A stretch of DNA of 32,360 nucleotides from the NCBI GenBank assembly GCA_964428835.1, contig CAYRZQ010000038.1, forward strand, positions 1 through 32,360. Reading direction: 5' to 3'. Of this stretch, positions 7,147 to 14,294 are shown piece after piece. The translations under genes were made by a program, and so were the position numbers. Under the pieces are notes generated by a model that saw nothing but the letters and a program-made list of their open reading frames with translations, was not told the DNA's origin and made no database searches. The DNA comes from JAIXWP01 sp964428835 (GTDB lineage Bacteria > Bacteroidota > Bacteroidia > Flavobacteriales_D > Sanyastnellaceae). Within the stretch, counting starts at the first letter, position 1; every line of letters starts with the position of its first letter.

Positions 7147-8766
7147 ATGAACATTCGATTTTTAAAGGCGGGGCTAATTGCCCTAGTGTTGGGAATTTCC
7201 ACCTCTTTGGTGGCTCAAAAGAAAGGAACTGAAGAACCAAAAGCCCCTGTTAGTCTTCAATGGCAACATGGCGATGCTTCAACTGACAACATCATTGGCG
7301 TCAGTTCATTCAAAGCGATTAATGAACTTGTAAAAGACAAAAAGCCTTCACCTATCATCGTCGCAGTATTGGACAGCGGTACTGAAACATTTCACCCTGA
7401 TTTGAAAAATAATCTATGGACAAATACCGACGAACTTCCAGGTAATGGTATTGATGATGATAAAAACGGTTATATCGACGACATGCATGGCTGGTCATTC
7501 ATCGGAGGAAAGGATGGCGATGTGAGCGGAGACAATCTCGAATTCACAAGAATCTACAAAGGACTGAAAGATAAGTTTGAAGGAAAAGAAGCCGCTAGCA
7601 TAGCGAAAGCTGATAAGAAAGAGTACGAGCGTTACCTAAAATTTAAAGCGGGCTATGAAGATCGTGTGAAAAAAGCGAAAGAAGAAAAAGCACAGTTTGA
7701 TCAATTCTACCAAGTATTCCTAATGGCCGATGGCATGATGAAGGGCGCTACTGGTAAGGATGATTACAATGTTGATGATCTTAAAGCACTGCAACCAAAA
7801 GATGAGATGACTTCAGGTTTTCGTGAAATGATGGTTCAAATTATGGAAGCTGGTGTGATTGATCAATTGGACGCTTGGAGAGAACATGTGGAAGATCAGA
7901 TGAACTTCTCCTACAACCTTGACCTTGATACCCGCCAAATTGTAGGCGATAACTATGCAGATCCAAGAGAGCGTATTTATGGCAACAATCACATCGACGG
8001 TCCCAAGGCCGAACACGGTACCCACGTAGCAGGTATTATTGGCGCCACCAACAATGAATTTGGAATCAATGGTATTTCCAGCTCAGCGAAGTTGATGATT
8101 GTGCGCTGCGTTCCTGGCGGTGATGAGCGCGATAAAGATGTTGCAAATGCTATTCGCTATGCTGTAGATAATGGCGCGAAAATTATCAATATGTCCTTTG
8201 GAAAATCTTATTCTCCAAACAAAGATGTGGTGGATGAAGCAGTGAGATACGCGGAAAGCAAAGGAGTATTGTTAGTTCATGCAGCAGGCAATGACAGCAA
8301 GAATATTGATAAGGCCGATAATTTTCCTAACAAGAAATACTTGGATGGAAAATCTTGTTCTACTTGGTTAGAAGTAGGTGCAAGTGGATCAAGTAAAGAA
8401 GCATTGGTAGCTCCATTCAGCAATTATGGCAAAAAGAGCGTAGATGTATTTGCTCCGGGTGTAGATGTATATAGCACCATGACAGGTGATTCTTATAAAA
8501 AAGAAAGTGGAACTTCAATGGCCGCTCCTGTGACTGCCGGCGTTGCAGCTGCATTGTGGTCTTACTATCCTAACCTCACAGCTCAGCAAGTGAAAGAAAT
8601 TATTATGAAGTCGGCTGTGCCTTACAAAAAATTGAAAGTAACACTCCCTGGCAGTGAAACAGAAGAAAAGCCCGAAGGGAAGAAAATCGCCTTCGGAAGT
8701 CTAAGCAGAACCGGCGCGGTTGTGAATCTCTACCAAGCAATGTTGATGGCGGAGAAAATGAAATAG
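7147..8766 (+). CDS. Subtilisin-like serine protease (peptidase S8), exported
   Basis: A 539-residue secreted or periplasmic S8 protease. A signal peptide (residues 1-24, ending SLVAQ) is followed by the catalytic triad: D76 in VAVLDSG, H290 in HGTHVAGIIG and S457 in GTSMAAP. The oxyanion asparagine is N382 in HAAGND. The distance from Asp to His is about 214 residues, whereas classical subtilisins have about 30-40. The intervening insert (about residues 120-285) begins after GIDDDKNGYIDDMHGWSF and is charged and largely helical. This arrangement is known among Bacteroidota S8 enzymes. There is no propeptide of usual length and no type IX sorting domain at the C-terminus, which simply ends in a short helix. 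The start is fixed by the signal peptide. Its transcription may be set by the structured leader and inverted repeat upstream. Confidence 0.95.
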   Translation: MNIRFLKAGLIALVLGISTSLVAQKKGTEEPKAPVSLQWQHGDASTDNIIGVSSFKAINELVKDKKPSPIIVAVLDSGTETFHPDLKNNLWTNTDELPGNGIDDDKNGYIDDMHGWSFIGGKDGDVSGDNLEFTRIYKGLKDKFEGKEAASIAKADKKEYERYLKFKAGYEDRVKKAKEEKAQFDQFYQVFLMADGMMKGATGKDDYNVDDLKALQPKDEMTSGFREMMVQIMEAGVIDQLDAWREHVEDQMNFSYNLDLDTRQIVGDNYADPRERIYGNNHIDGPKAEHGTHVAGIIGATNNEFGINGISSSAKLMIVRCVPGGDERDKDVANAIRYAVDNGAKIINMSFGKSYSPNKDVVDEAVRYAESKGVLLVHAAGNDSKNIDKADNFPNKKYLDGKSCSTWLEVGASGSSKEALVAPFSNYGKKSVDVFAPGVDVYSTMTGDSYKKESGTSMAAPVTAGVAAALWSYYPNLTAQQVKEIIMKSAVPYKKLKVTLPGSETEEKPEGKKIAFGSLSRTGAVVNLYQAMLMAEKMK

Positions 8767-8847
8767 AACGAGAACAAGAACAAGAACGAGAACGAGAACA
8801 AGAACGAGAACGAGATTCAGAATTCAGAATTCAGAATTCAGAATTCA
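8767..8847. repeat. Two adjacent tandem repeats: AACRAG x8, then ATTCAGA x4.7
   Basis: The hexamer AACGAG/AACAAG repeats eight times from 8767 to 8814, starting directly after the protease stop codon, and runs into the heptamer ATTCAGA (8815-8847). A 27-bp stretch (8783-8809) recurs as a perfect inverted copy at 10725-10751. Confidence 0.95.
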
Positions 8848-8861
8848 AAACGGAGAGAGCT

Positions 8862-9776
8862 CTACTTCGTTGCCTTCTTGTAGTATCGGATATAATCGAT
8901 GTCCATTGAGATTGGGAAAAGATCGGGTTTGTCGGGGCCATCGGGAGTTTTCTTGACACTGACATTTGAAATAATTTGCATAGGATCCCGTGGGAATGGA
9001 GTTTCTTCCAATCTCGCGGGATTCTTCCTTTTTACAAAGTCCTCGCAAACTTTACCTATTCCACGCATTCCTTTGTATCGATAGAGTGTTCTTCGCAGTT
9101 TGCCGTCGGCCCACCATTCTATTTTACACTCATCCCATACACAGGTGAAAGTGTGGAAGCCTTCGCTCATATCTTCACCGAGATAACCTTCGATGCTCAT
9201 CCGACCATTGTAGTGAACGGTCATGTTGTGCCATCTGCAAAGGCGCCCTTCATTATACATCATTTTTAAAGGGCCTTTTACATCCCAATATTCAAAAACG
9301 TCAATTTCATTATTCACCCCTTCCTTTTCACCATACATCCAAAAGGCAGAGTTTAAACCTTTTGATTTGGGCAAACGGCAACGTATCTCATACATTCCAA
9401 AATCAAAATATTGTTTGGACATTATCTCGCCGCTGGAATGGGTATGATTTCCTTTTCTTTCTTTCATACCATCTTTTATCCAGATCCAAAAAGGCCTGTC
9501 GTACATCGTATCATTCTTTAATACCAAGCGACAAAGTCCATGATGAACTTCTACATTACTTTTCGAATACCACACATAGTTGGAACCTTGATCTGGATCA
9601 CGCGGAATACCTTCTACGACATGCCATTTGGACTCATCAATCTTATCTCCATCAAACTCATCACCGAAGGCGAGCACCCAACGTTCGTTCTCGCCTGCTG
9701 CATTTTTTCTCACCAAGGTATCCTGCCCCACAGATATCAAAGGCAGCATTAAAATAGAAAGTAGTAATGATCTCAT
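8862..9776 (-). CDS. Glycoside hydrolase family 16 protein, exported
   Basis: A 304-residue enzyme of the GH16 fold, whose members cleave beta-1,3/1,4-glucans, agar, carrageenan and related polysaccharides. A signal peptide (about residues 1-18, LLLSILMLPLISVGQ) leads into a single jelly-roll domain. The GH16 catalytic motif ExDxxE is present as EIDVFE, with the nucleophile at E157 and acid/base at E162. Substrate-cleft aromatics are plentiful (YVWY, FWIWI, AFWMYGE, EWWADGKLRRTLY). GEIMSKQYFDFGMYEIRCRLP and FHTFTCVWDE are typical flanking strands. The substrate cannot be told. The lack of other polysaccharide-utilisation genes nearby means it is not in a classic locus. No sorting domain is present. 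It is preceded by a TATCTTTG box 5 nt before the ATG. Confidence 0.9.
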   Translation of the reverse strand: MRSLLLSILMLPLISVGQDTLVRKNAAGENERWVLAFGDEFDGDKIDESKWHVVEGIPRDPDQGSNYVWYSKSNVEVHHGLCRLVLKNDTMYDRPFWIWIKDGMKERKGNHTHSSGEIMSKQYFDFGMYEIRCRLPKSKGLNSAFWMYGEKEGVNNEIDVFEYWDVKGPLKMMYNEGRLCRWHNMTVHYNGRMSIEGYLGEDMSEGFHTFTCVWDECKIEWWADGKLRRTLYRYKGMRGIGKVCEDFVKRKNPARLEETPFPRDPMQIISNVSVKKTPDGPDKPDLFPISMDIDYIRYYKKATK

Positions 9777-9781
9777 AGAAA

Positions 9782-9789
9782 CAAAGATA
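9782..9789 (-). promoter_or_regulatory. -7 promoter box for the GH16 gene
   Basis: TATCTTTG on the minus strand ends 5 nt before the GH16 ATG (TATCTTTGTTTCTATG). It is nearly identical to the arrangement in front of rsmE and implies a leaderless or near-leaderless transcript. Confidence 0.6.
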
Positions 9790-9795
9790 GGAAAA

Positions 9796-9834
9796 CTAGC
9801 GACTAGCGACGGAGCGACGGAGGGACGGAGGGAC
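9796..9834. repeat. GCGACGGA-type simple repeat, left copy
   Basis: Short imperfect repeats of CTAGCGA and GCGACGGAG. The 17 bases CGACGGAGCGACGGAGG at 9807-9823 recur as a perfect inverted copy at 10115-10131. On the GH16 sense strand this is a pyrimidine-rich tract directly upstream of its promoter box. Confidence 0.9.
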
Positions 9835-9849
9835 TATTTATATTAACTA

Positions 9850-10061
9850 ACCCGTTTAGTGGATTGAAATGTGTTTCTCCACGGCCAGCACCAACCCTTC
9901 GACAAAGCTCAGGGCATGCCTTCGACTCCAAAAATTATCATCGCTTACGCTCGATAATTTTTTACGCTCAGGGGCCGGGCTGTTTGAATCAATAAAAGGG
10001 CAAAAAAGAGAAGGGGTTTGTGCAGTCCGTGGCTAGACTTGATTCAATCCGCTAAACGGGT
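9850..10061. mobile_element. 212-bp MITE-like element with terminal inverted repeats
   Basis: The ends ACCCGTTTAGTGGATTGAA (9850-9868) and TTCAATCCGCTAAACGGGT (10043-10061) are inverted copies matching at 18 of 19 positions. After a 10-nt gap the symmetry resumes (CCACGGCCAGCAC against GTGCAGTCCGTGG, 11 of 13). The element is flanked on both sides by TAACTA, a likely 6-bp target-site duplication (9844-9849 and 10062-10067). Inside is a hairpin AAAAATTATC/GATAATTTTT (9930-9962) and a CTTCGACAAAGCTCAGGG-type segment. No coding capacity is present, so it would be a non-autonomous element needing a transposase encoded elsewhere. Confidence 0.7.
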
Positions 10062-10091
10062 TAACTAGTAACTAATTTCCAAAAATGGTAC

Positions 10092-10131
10092 CTCAGTAAC
10101 TCAGTCGCTCAGTACCTCCGTCGCTCCGTCG
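10092..10131. repeat. CTCAGT/CTCCGTCG simple repeat, right copy
   Basis: Imperfect repeats of CTCAGTNNCTCAGT and CCTCCGTCGCTCCGTCG. The last 17 bases are the exact inverted copy of 9807-9823, so the MITE-like element sits between the two arms. For the downstream InsA-like gene it is a pyrimidine-rich upstream tract. Confidence 0.9.
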
Positions 10132-10170
10132 TTTTTGTCGCTAAATTAATATATTTGTGCTAAATTTATA

Positions 10171-10178
10171 TATCTTTG
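10171..10178 (+). promoter_or_regulatory. -7 promoter box for the InsA-like gene
   Basis: TATCTTTG ends 4 nt before the ATG at 10183. A second exact TAnnTTTG match, TATATTTG, lies at 10150-10157 and would give a leader of about 20 nt, so two start sites are possible. Confidence 0.5.
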
Positions 10179-10182
10179 ACTT

Positions 10183-10602
10183 ATGGATGATATAAAATGC
10201 CCAAAATGTGAGTCCTATCGAGTGATAAAAAGCGGGATTATCAAGGATCGACAGCGATATAATTGCAAGAATTGTAACTACTTCTTTACCGTTGAGAAGC
10301 TCGGGAAACGCATCGACTCCTATTATGTCACCAAGGCATTGCAGCTATATATCGAAGGGCTATCCTATCGAGAAATCGAACGTTTGCTCGGTGTGAGTCA
10401 TGTCTCTGTTATGAATTGGGTAAAGCAATACGGACTTACCAAAGCCACCAATTCTCAATATCATCCAACTTACAAAATTCTCACGCACACTGAACTGGTG
10501 CATTACCTCAGCGATCGCAATCACCTCACCGGCGCCGGAGCCATCATCACCGAGGTCGGTGACAAATTCATGCTCATCAGGTGGGAAAGGTTTCGGGGGT
10601 AG
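10183..10602 (+). CDS. IS1 InsA-like zinc-ribbon/HTH protein
   Basis: A 139-residue DNA-binding protein. The N-terminal zinc ribbon uses C6, C9, C28 and C31 (CPKC...CKNC) and resembles the InsA N-terminal domain of IS1 transposases. It is followed by a helix-turn-helix (LSYREIERLLGVSHVSVMNWVKQYG). The protein then ends in a short domain (TGAGAIITEVGDKFMLIRWERF) instead of the DDE catalytic domain. There is no second frame encoding InsB and no IS1 ends, so this is not an intact transposon. Proteins of this shape are found alone in many Bacteroidota and may be domesticated regulators. It has its own promoter boxes and a simple repeat right after the stop. It could also be a remnant of a transposase, but the intact, tidy C-terminus argues against decay. 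Confidence 0.75.
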   Translation: MDDIKCPKCESYRVIKSGIIKDRQRYNCKNCNYFFTVEKLGKRIDSYYVTKALQLYIEGLSYREIERLLGVSHVSVMNWVKQYGLTKATNSQYHPTYKILTHTELVHYLSDRNHLTGAGAIITEVGDKFMLIRWERFRG

Positions 10603-10608
10603 AGGAAG

Positions 10609-10700
10609 ATAGGAAAATAGGGAGATAGAAAGATAGAAAGAAAGATAGAAAGATAGAAAGATAGAAAGATGGGAAGATAGGGAGATAGGGAGATAGGAAG
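10609..10700. repeat. ATAGRRAR octamer tandem repeat, 11 copies
   Basis: Eleven 8-bp units of the form ATAGAAAG/ATAGGGAG with one 4-bp partial unit, beginning 7 bases after the InsA-like stop codon. The plus strand is almost pure purine apart from one T per unit. Confidence 0.95.
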
Positions 10701-10751
10701 GTTCAATCTTCCAATCTTCCAATCTCTCGTTCTTGTTCTCGTTCTCGTTCT
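10701..10751. repeat. CTTCCAAT and TTCTCG pyrimidine repeats
   Basis: Two to three copies of an 8-bp TTCCAATC unit followed by TTCTCG/TTCTTG hexamers. Bases 10725-10751 are a perfect inverted copy of 8783-8809. The tract switches from purine-rich to pyrimidine-rich on the plus strand at 10700. The remaining 130 bases up to 10880 hold no gene. Confidence 0.9.
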
Positions 10752-10830
10752 AAAAACTATATCATTACCATCCAACTACACGTTTCTTGTTTTTTCGGGT
10801 CAAAGGGATTCTATTTGGAGCGTCGAAAGT

Positions 10831-10847
10831 GATCAAGCGCGCTGATC
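10831..10847. promoter_or_regulatory. Palindromic site upstream of the carboxylate operon
   Basis: GATCAAGCGCGCTGATC is palindromic apart from one shifted base (arms GATCA/TGATC around a GC-rich core) and lies 34 bases before the porin start codon. It could be an operator for the operon. No exact TAnnTTTG box is found in this leader. Confidence 0.3.
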
Positions 10848-10880
10848 TATATCGACCAAACCAAATAAACCAAACCAACC

Positions 10881-12263
10881 ATGAAAAAAACACTGTTTTA
10901 TATTTTGATCTTGTGTTTCATTGTGGGTTCCAGCACTATCTCCCACGCACAAGGCTCCGAACTCTACGGGTCAGGAATAAAATTCAAGCTCAATGAAGAC
11001 GGTTCGAAATACGTAAGAATGATTACGTGGCATCAAATCTGGGCGCGCTATACTCAAAACAATGAAGGCTCAGCACGCCAAACCGTAGCACAAGACGAGA
11101 CATTCGATATCGGTATCAGAAGGTCTCGTTTTTTGTTTTTAACCCAAATCAGCCCGCGATTCCTCATCGTACTTCATGCAGGGATCAACAATCAAACTTC
11201 ATATACGGGCGGATACAATGCTACTGTTGATGGTAAAAAGCCTCAACTCTTCATGCACGACGTATGGAATGAATACAAGGTTTTTGACAAGCCAAAATTC
11301 AAACTCGACTTCGGAGCTGGTCTCCATTATTGGCATGGTGTGTCGCGTATGTCGAGCGCTTCTACACTCAACTTTCTCGCAATAGATGCTCCGATTTTTA
11401 ACTGGTCAAACATCGAGGCTACCGATCAATTTGCACGATACATTGGTCTATACGCAAAAGGTAAGGTTGGCAAACTAGACTACCGCTTGCATGTGAGCGA
11501 ACCTTTTCTAACCAACACCAACCGCACGTTGGCTGTTGGTACCGCGAACTATAGCCCACTCAATGTAGACAAGATTTACGCAGGGTACTTGAATTATCAA
11601 TTCTTTGATCAAGAATCAAACGTACTTCCATTTACTGTTGGAACGTATGTAGGTTCAAAGAAAGTATTCAATATCGGCGCTGGCTTCTCGCTTAACAACG
11701 ATGCGATGTGGAGCAAAAAAGAGACGTGGACAGGTAACGACTCCTTACTCTTCCACGATCAAAATCTTTTTGCTGTTGATGCCTTCCTTGATATTCCAAT
11801 CAACAAAGAAAAAGGAACAGCTCTCACCACCTACCTCGTCAACTATATCTATGACTTCGGACCGAACTTCGTACGATCGATTGGTATCATGAATCCTGCA
11901 GCGGGAAATGCTGCAGGTGAAGGCGTATCAAGCTATCGCGGTAATGCAGTGCCGCTTATTGGCACTGGCAATATCCTTCATGGTGAGGTTGGTTTTCTTT
12001 TACCCAAAAGCAATTCAACCAAATTCAAATTACAACCATACACTGCCTTTACAATGTCCACATTCGAAGGCGTGAAAGATGCAGAAGGGGACGAACACGG
12101 AGTGCGCATTATCGACGCTGGAGCAAACATCTTCCTCGAAGGTCATCATGCTAAAATCACTTTAAACTATAGACATCGCCCTGATTTCAGCCAACTCAAA
12201 CAGCCTGATTTCAGCGTCACCTATAAACCAGAAATCACTGTTCAATTTCAAGTGTATCTATAA
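10881..12263 (+). CDS. Outer-membrane beta-barrel porin
   Basis: A 460-residue outer-membrane protein. A signal peptide (residues 1-24, ending SHAQ) is followed by alternating amphipathic strands throughout, with many aromatic girdle residues (WHQIWARYTQ, LHYWHGVSRM). The last strand (EITVQFQVYL) ends near the C-terminus as in barrel proteins assembled by BamA. It resembles the phosphate-selective-porin-like (OprP/OprO-type) proteins of Bacteroidota. No TonB box or plug domain is present, so diffusion is likely. It is the first gene of a same-strand cluster running to 21277 and sits 24 bp before a facilitator gene. Its likely role is letting the operon's carboxylate substrate across the outer membrane, which is inferred from context. 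Confidence 0.8.
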   Translation: MKKTLFYILILCFIVGSSTISHAQGSELYGSGIKFKLNEDGSKYVRMITWHQIWARYTQNNEGSARQTVAQDETFDIGIRRSRFLFLTQISPRFLIVLHAGINNQTSYTGGYNATVDGKKPQLFMHDVWNEYKVFDKPKFKLDFGAGLHYWHGVSRMSSASTLNFLAIDAPIFNWSNIEATDQFARYIGLYAKGKVGKLDYRLHVSEPFLTNTNRTLAVGTANYSPLNVDKIYAGYLNYQFFDQESNVLPFTVGTYVGSKKVFNIGAGFSLNNDAMWSKKETWTGNDSLLFHDQNLFAVDAFLDIPINKEKGTALTTYLVNYIYDFGPNFVRSIGIMNPAAGNAAGEGVSSYRGNAVPLIGTGNILHGEVGFLLPKSNSTKFKLQPYTAFTMSTFEGVKDAEGDEHGVRIIDAGANIFLEGHHAKITLNYRHRPDFSQLKQPDFSVTYKPEITVQFQVYL

Positions 12264-12287
12264 TTCATTACTAAAAAATAATTCATC

Positions 12288-13853
12288 ATGTCAGCAGAAG
12301 CAAAACATAATAAAGGGATTTGGAGCGTCATTACCGCTTCATCCGTAGGTACACTCATTGAGTGGTACGACTTCTACATCTTCGGTAGTTTGGCTACCAT
12401 CATCTCGATGCAGTTTTTTCCTGAGGACAAGGGTAGCGCAGCGCTGCTTTCTACCTTGGCGATATTCGCTGCAGGATTCATTGTACGCCCGTTCGGAGCG
12501 CTTGTGTTCGGTCGTCTCGGCGATATCGTAGGTCGAAAGTACACCTTCCTTCTAACGCTTGTTTTGATGGGCGGTTCAACCTTTGCCATTGGGTTAATTC
12601 CAAATTACAAAAGCATCGGCGTGGCTGCTCCTCTACTCGTCTTACTGCTTCGCCTCATTCAAGGTCTTGCATTAGGAGGAGAATATGGAGGTGCTGCTAC
12701 CTATGTGGCCGAACACTCACCAGCAGCAAAACGTGGATTCTACACGAGCTGGATTCAAACCACTGCTACTCTTGGACTTTTCGTATCGCTCGGTGTGATT
12801 CTCATCACACGTCAAACAATGGGTGTGGAAGCATTTAATGATTGGGGTTGGAGAATTCCATTTCTAGTGAGTGCAGCACTCGTGATCCTTTCCATCTACA
12901 TCCGCTTGAAGATGAACGAATCGCCTTTGTTTTCAAAACTAAAGGCAGAAGGAAAAACTTCTACCAACCCACTAAAGGAGAGTTTTACAAAAAGAGACAA
13001 TCTCAAAATGGTATTACTCGCACTCTTTGGAGCTGTAATGGGCCAAGGGGTAATTTGGTACACCGGACAATTCTATGCGCAATCATTCATAGAAAACGTT
13101 TGTAAAATCGACTTTGGACAATCACGTACCATCCTACTTTGGGCCATCGCATTCGCTACTCCATTCTTCGTTGTTTTCGGCGCACTTAGCGACCGGGTGG
13201 GAAGAAAGTGGATTATGATGACTGGTATGTTCCTTGGCATCATCGCTTATCGCCCGATATACCAACACTTCCTCGACATTACAAGCGATAAAAACAAAAC
13301 CGAAATTGTAGAACAAAAAGAAGTGGTACGTACAGCTACCCTTGCTTCCAACAATGTTGATTCGCTGATCAAAACGGTAACCATCAAACACTACACGGAC
13401 GGCGCCAAATTCACAGAAACAATTTCAGACTCATTGTATGTTGCTACTGGAAAAGGAGCTTTGAAGCCTGTTGTGAAAATTGAAAAGAATGTAGGAAGTG
13501 GCGACTACTGGACTATCATCTTCTTGATTTTTGTTCAAGTACTCTTTGTCACTATGGTGTACGGCCCCATCGCTGCATTCTTGGTTGAATTGTTCCCAAC
13601 ACGAATTCGATACACTTCAATGTCATTGCCATATCACATTGGTAATGGCGTCTTTGGAGGATTGGTACCATTCATCAGTACATTGATCATTGAATACACA
13701 AAGACTCCAGAAAATCCAACAGGAACGCCGCTCGCAGGATTGTGGTATCCCATTGCCGTAGCTGCGATATGCCTTGTAATTGGTACACTTTATCTATCCA
13801 ATAAAGTAGATGAAAATGTACGCGACGATGAAAATGAATACATTCACAATTAA
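12288..13853 (+). CDS. MHS-family major facilitator transporter with periplasmic insert
   Basis: A 521-residue, 12-helix inner-membrane transporter of the metabolite:H+ symporter (MHS) family, whose members carry organic acids, proline, betaine or shikimate. N-terminal GTLIEWYDFYIFG, the loop 2-3 motif GRLGDIVGRK (75-84), RLIQGLALGGEYGGA and the second-half motif GALSDRVGRK are all family hallmarks. It is longer than typical (about 430-450). Roughly residues 330-407, between predicted helices 9 and 10, form a hydrophilic insert (for example VEQKEVVRTATLAS and KFTETISDSLYVATGKG) that should face the periplasm. Its neighbours (porin upstream, symporter-kinase and acyl-CoA synthetases downstream) point to a short carboxylate such as acetate or propionate as substrate. 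That is inferred. Confidence 0.9.
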   Translation: MSAEAKHNKGIWSVITASSVGTLIEWYDFYIFGSLATIISMQFFPEDKGSAALLSTLAIFAAGFIVRPFGALVFGRLGDIVGRKYTFLLTLVLMGGSTFAIGLIPNYKSIGVAAPLLVLLLRLIQGLALGGEYGGAATYVAEHSPAAKRGFYTSWIQTTATLGLFVSLGVILITRQTMGVEAFNDWGWRIPFLVSAALVILSIYIRLKMNESPLFSKLKAEGKTSTNPLKESFTKRDNLKMVLLALFGAVMGQGVIWYTGQFYAQSFIENVCKIDFGQSRTILLWAIAFATPFFVVFGALSDRVGRKWIMMTGMFLGIIAYRPIYQHFLDITSDKNKTEIVEQKEVVRTATLASNNVDSLIKTVTIKHYTDGAKFTETISDSLYVATGKGALKPVVKIEKNVGSGDYWTIIFLIFVQVLFVTMVYGPIAAFLVELFPTRIRYTSMSLPYHIGNGVFGGLVPFISTLIIEYTKTPENPTGTPLAGLWYPIAVAAICLVIGTLYLSNKVDENVRDDENEYIHN

Positions 13854-13864
13854 GCTTTAACACC

Positions 13865-14092
13865 ATGAACGCAATAAAAAGACTCCTTGGTATTCTCTGG
13901 TTTGTAACCGGACCAGCTGTTCTAGGCTTCCTTATTTACGAAGCCGTAAAAAAGAATGCATTACCCACTAGCACCTCAAATGACGTTTTGCAGTGGTCGA
14001 TAATTATCGGTATATTTATTCCCATTGCCATTGGGTTTATGATCTTCGGATATTATTCGGTCAAGGGCTATTATGACCTTGATGATAAATAA
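13865..14092 (+). CDS. Small two-helix membrane protein (DUF6814-like)
   Basis: A 75-residue protein with two membrane helices (about residues 6-27 and 43-65) joined by a short polar loop (KKNALPTSTSNDV), ending in YYSVKGYYDLDDK. It resembles the DUF6814 family, small proteins often encoded next to MHS transporters in Bacteroidota. It begins 11 bp after the facilitator gene and is followed 8 bp later by another small membrane protein, so all are probably co-translated. It may be an accessory subunit or stabiliser of the transporter. No activity can be read from the sequence. Confidence 0.75.
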   Translation: MNAIKRLLGILWFVTGPAVLGFLIYEAVKKNALPTSTSNDVLQWSIIIGIFIPIAIGFMIFGYYSVKGYYDLDDK

Positions 14093-14100
14093 AGCATGAA

Positions 14101-14289
14101 ATGAAAGAGCGGAATTCCAGACAGAAGTTGATTGCGTTGGCCATCGCCGCAGCGGTATTGCTCAATATACCTATGCTCGAAACAGCCAATAAAAAATCAC
14201 TTGTGCTTGGTTTTCCGCTCCTTTATTTTTATGTCTTCACTGTTTGGGCGATTCTGATTTTTTTACTTTATAAACTTTCTAAAAAATAA
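14101..14289 (+). CDS. Small two-helix membrane protein before the symporter-kinase
   Basis: A 62-residue protein with a basic N-terminus (MKERNSRQK) and two hydrophobic segments (LIALAIAAAVLLNIPML and VLGFPLLYFYVFTVWAILIFLLY). Small proteins of this shape (DUF3311/DUF485-like) commonly precede sodium/solute symporter genes and are thought to assist them. Here it ends 5 bp before the symporter-histidine-kinase fusion, so it may be an accessory of that sensor. The family assignment is tentative. The ATG at 14101 is preceded by an out-of-frame ATG at 14096 that stops after two codons. Confidence 0.7.
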   Translation: MKERNSRQKLIALAIAAAVLLNIPMLETANKKSLVLGFPLLYFYVFTVWAILIFLLYKLSKK

Positions 14290-14294
14290 AGTAG

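Noticed and set aside
10183..10602. Intact IS1 insertion sequence
   Set aside because: No InsB frame, no DDE domain and no IS1 terminal repeats around the gene.
10360..10775. Minus-strand frames rich in LPISLS/FLSFYLS
   Set aside because: They are low-complexity translations of the octamer repeat and the antisense of the InsA-like gene.
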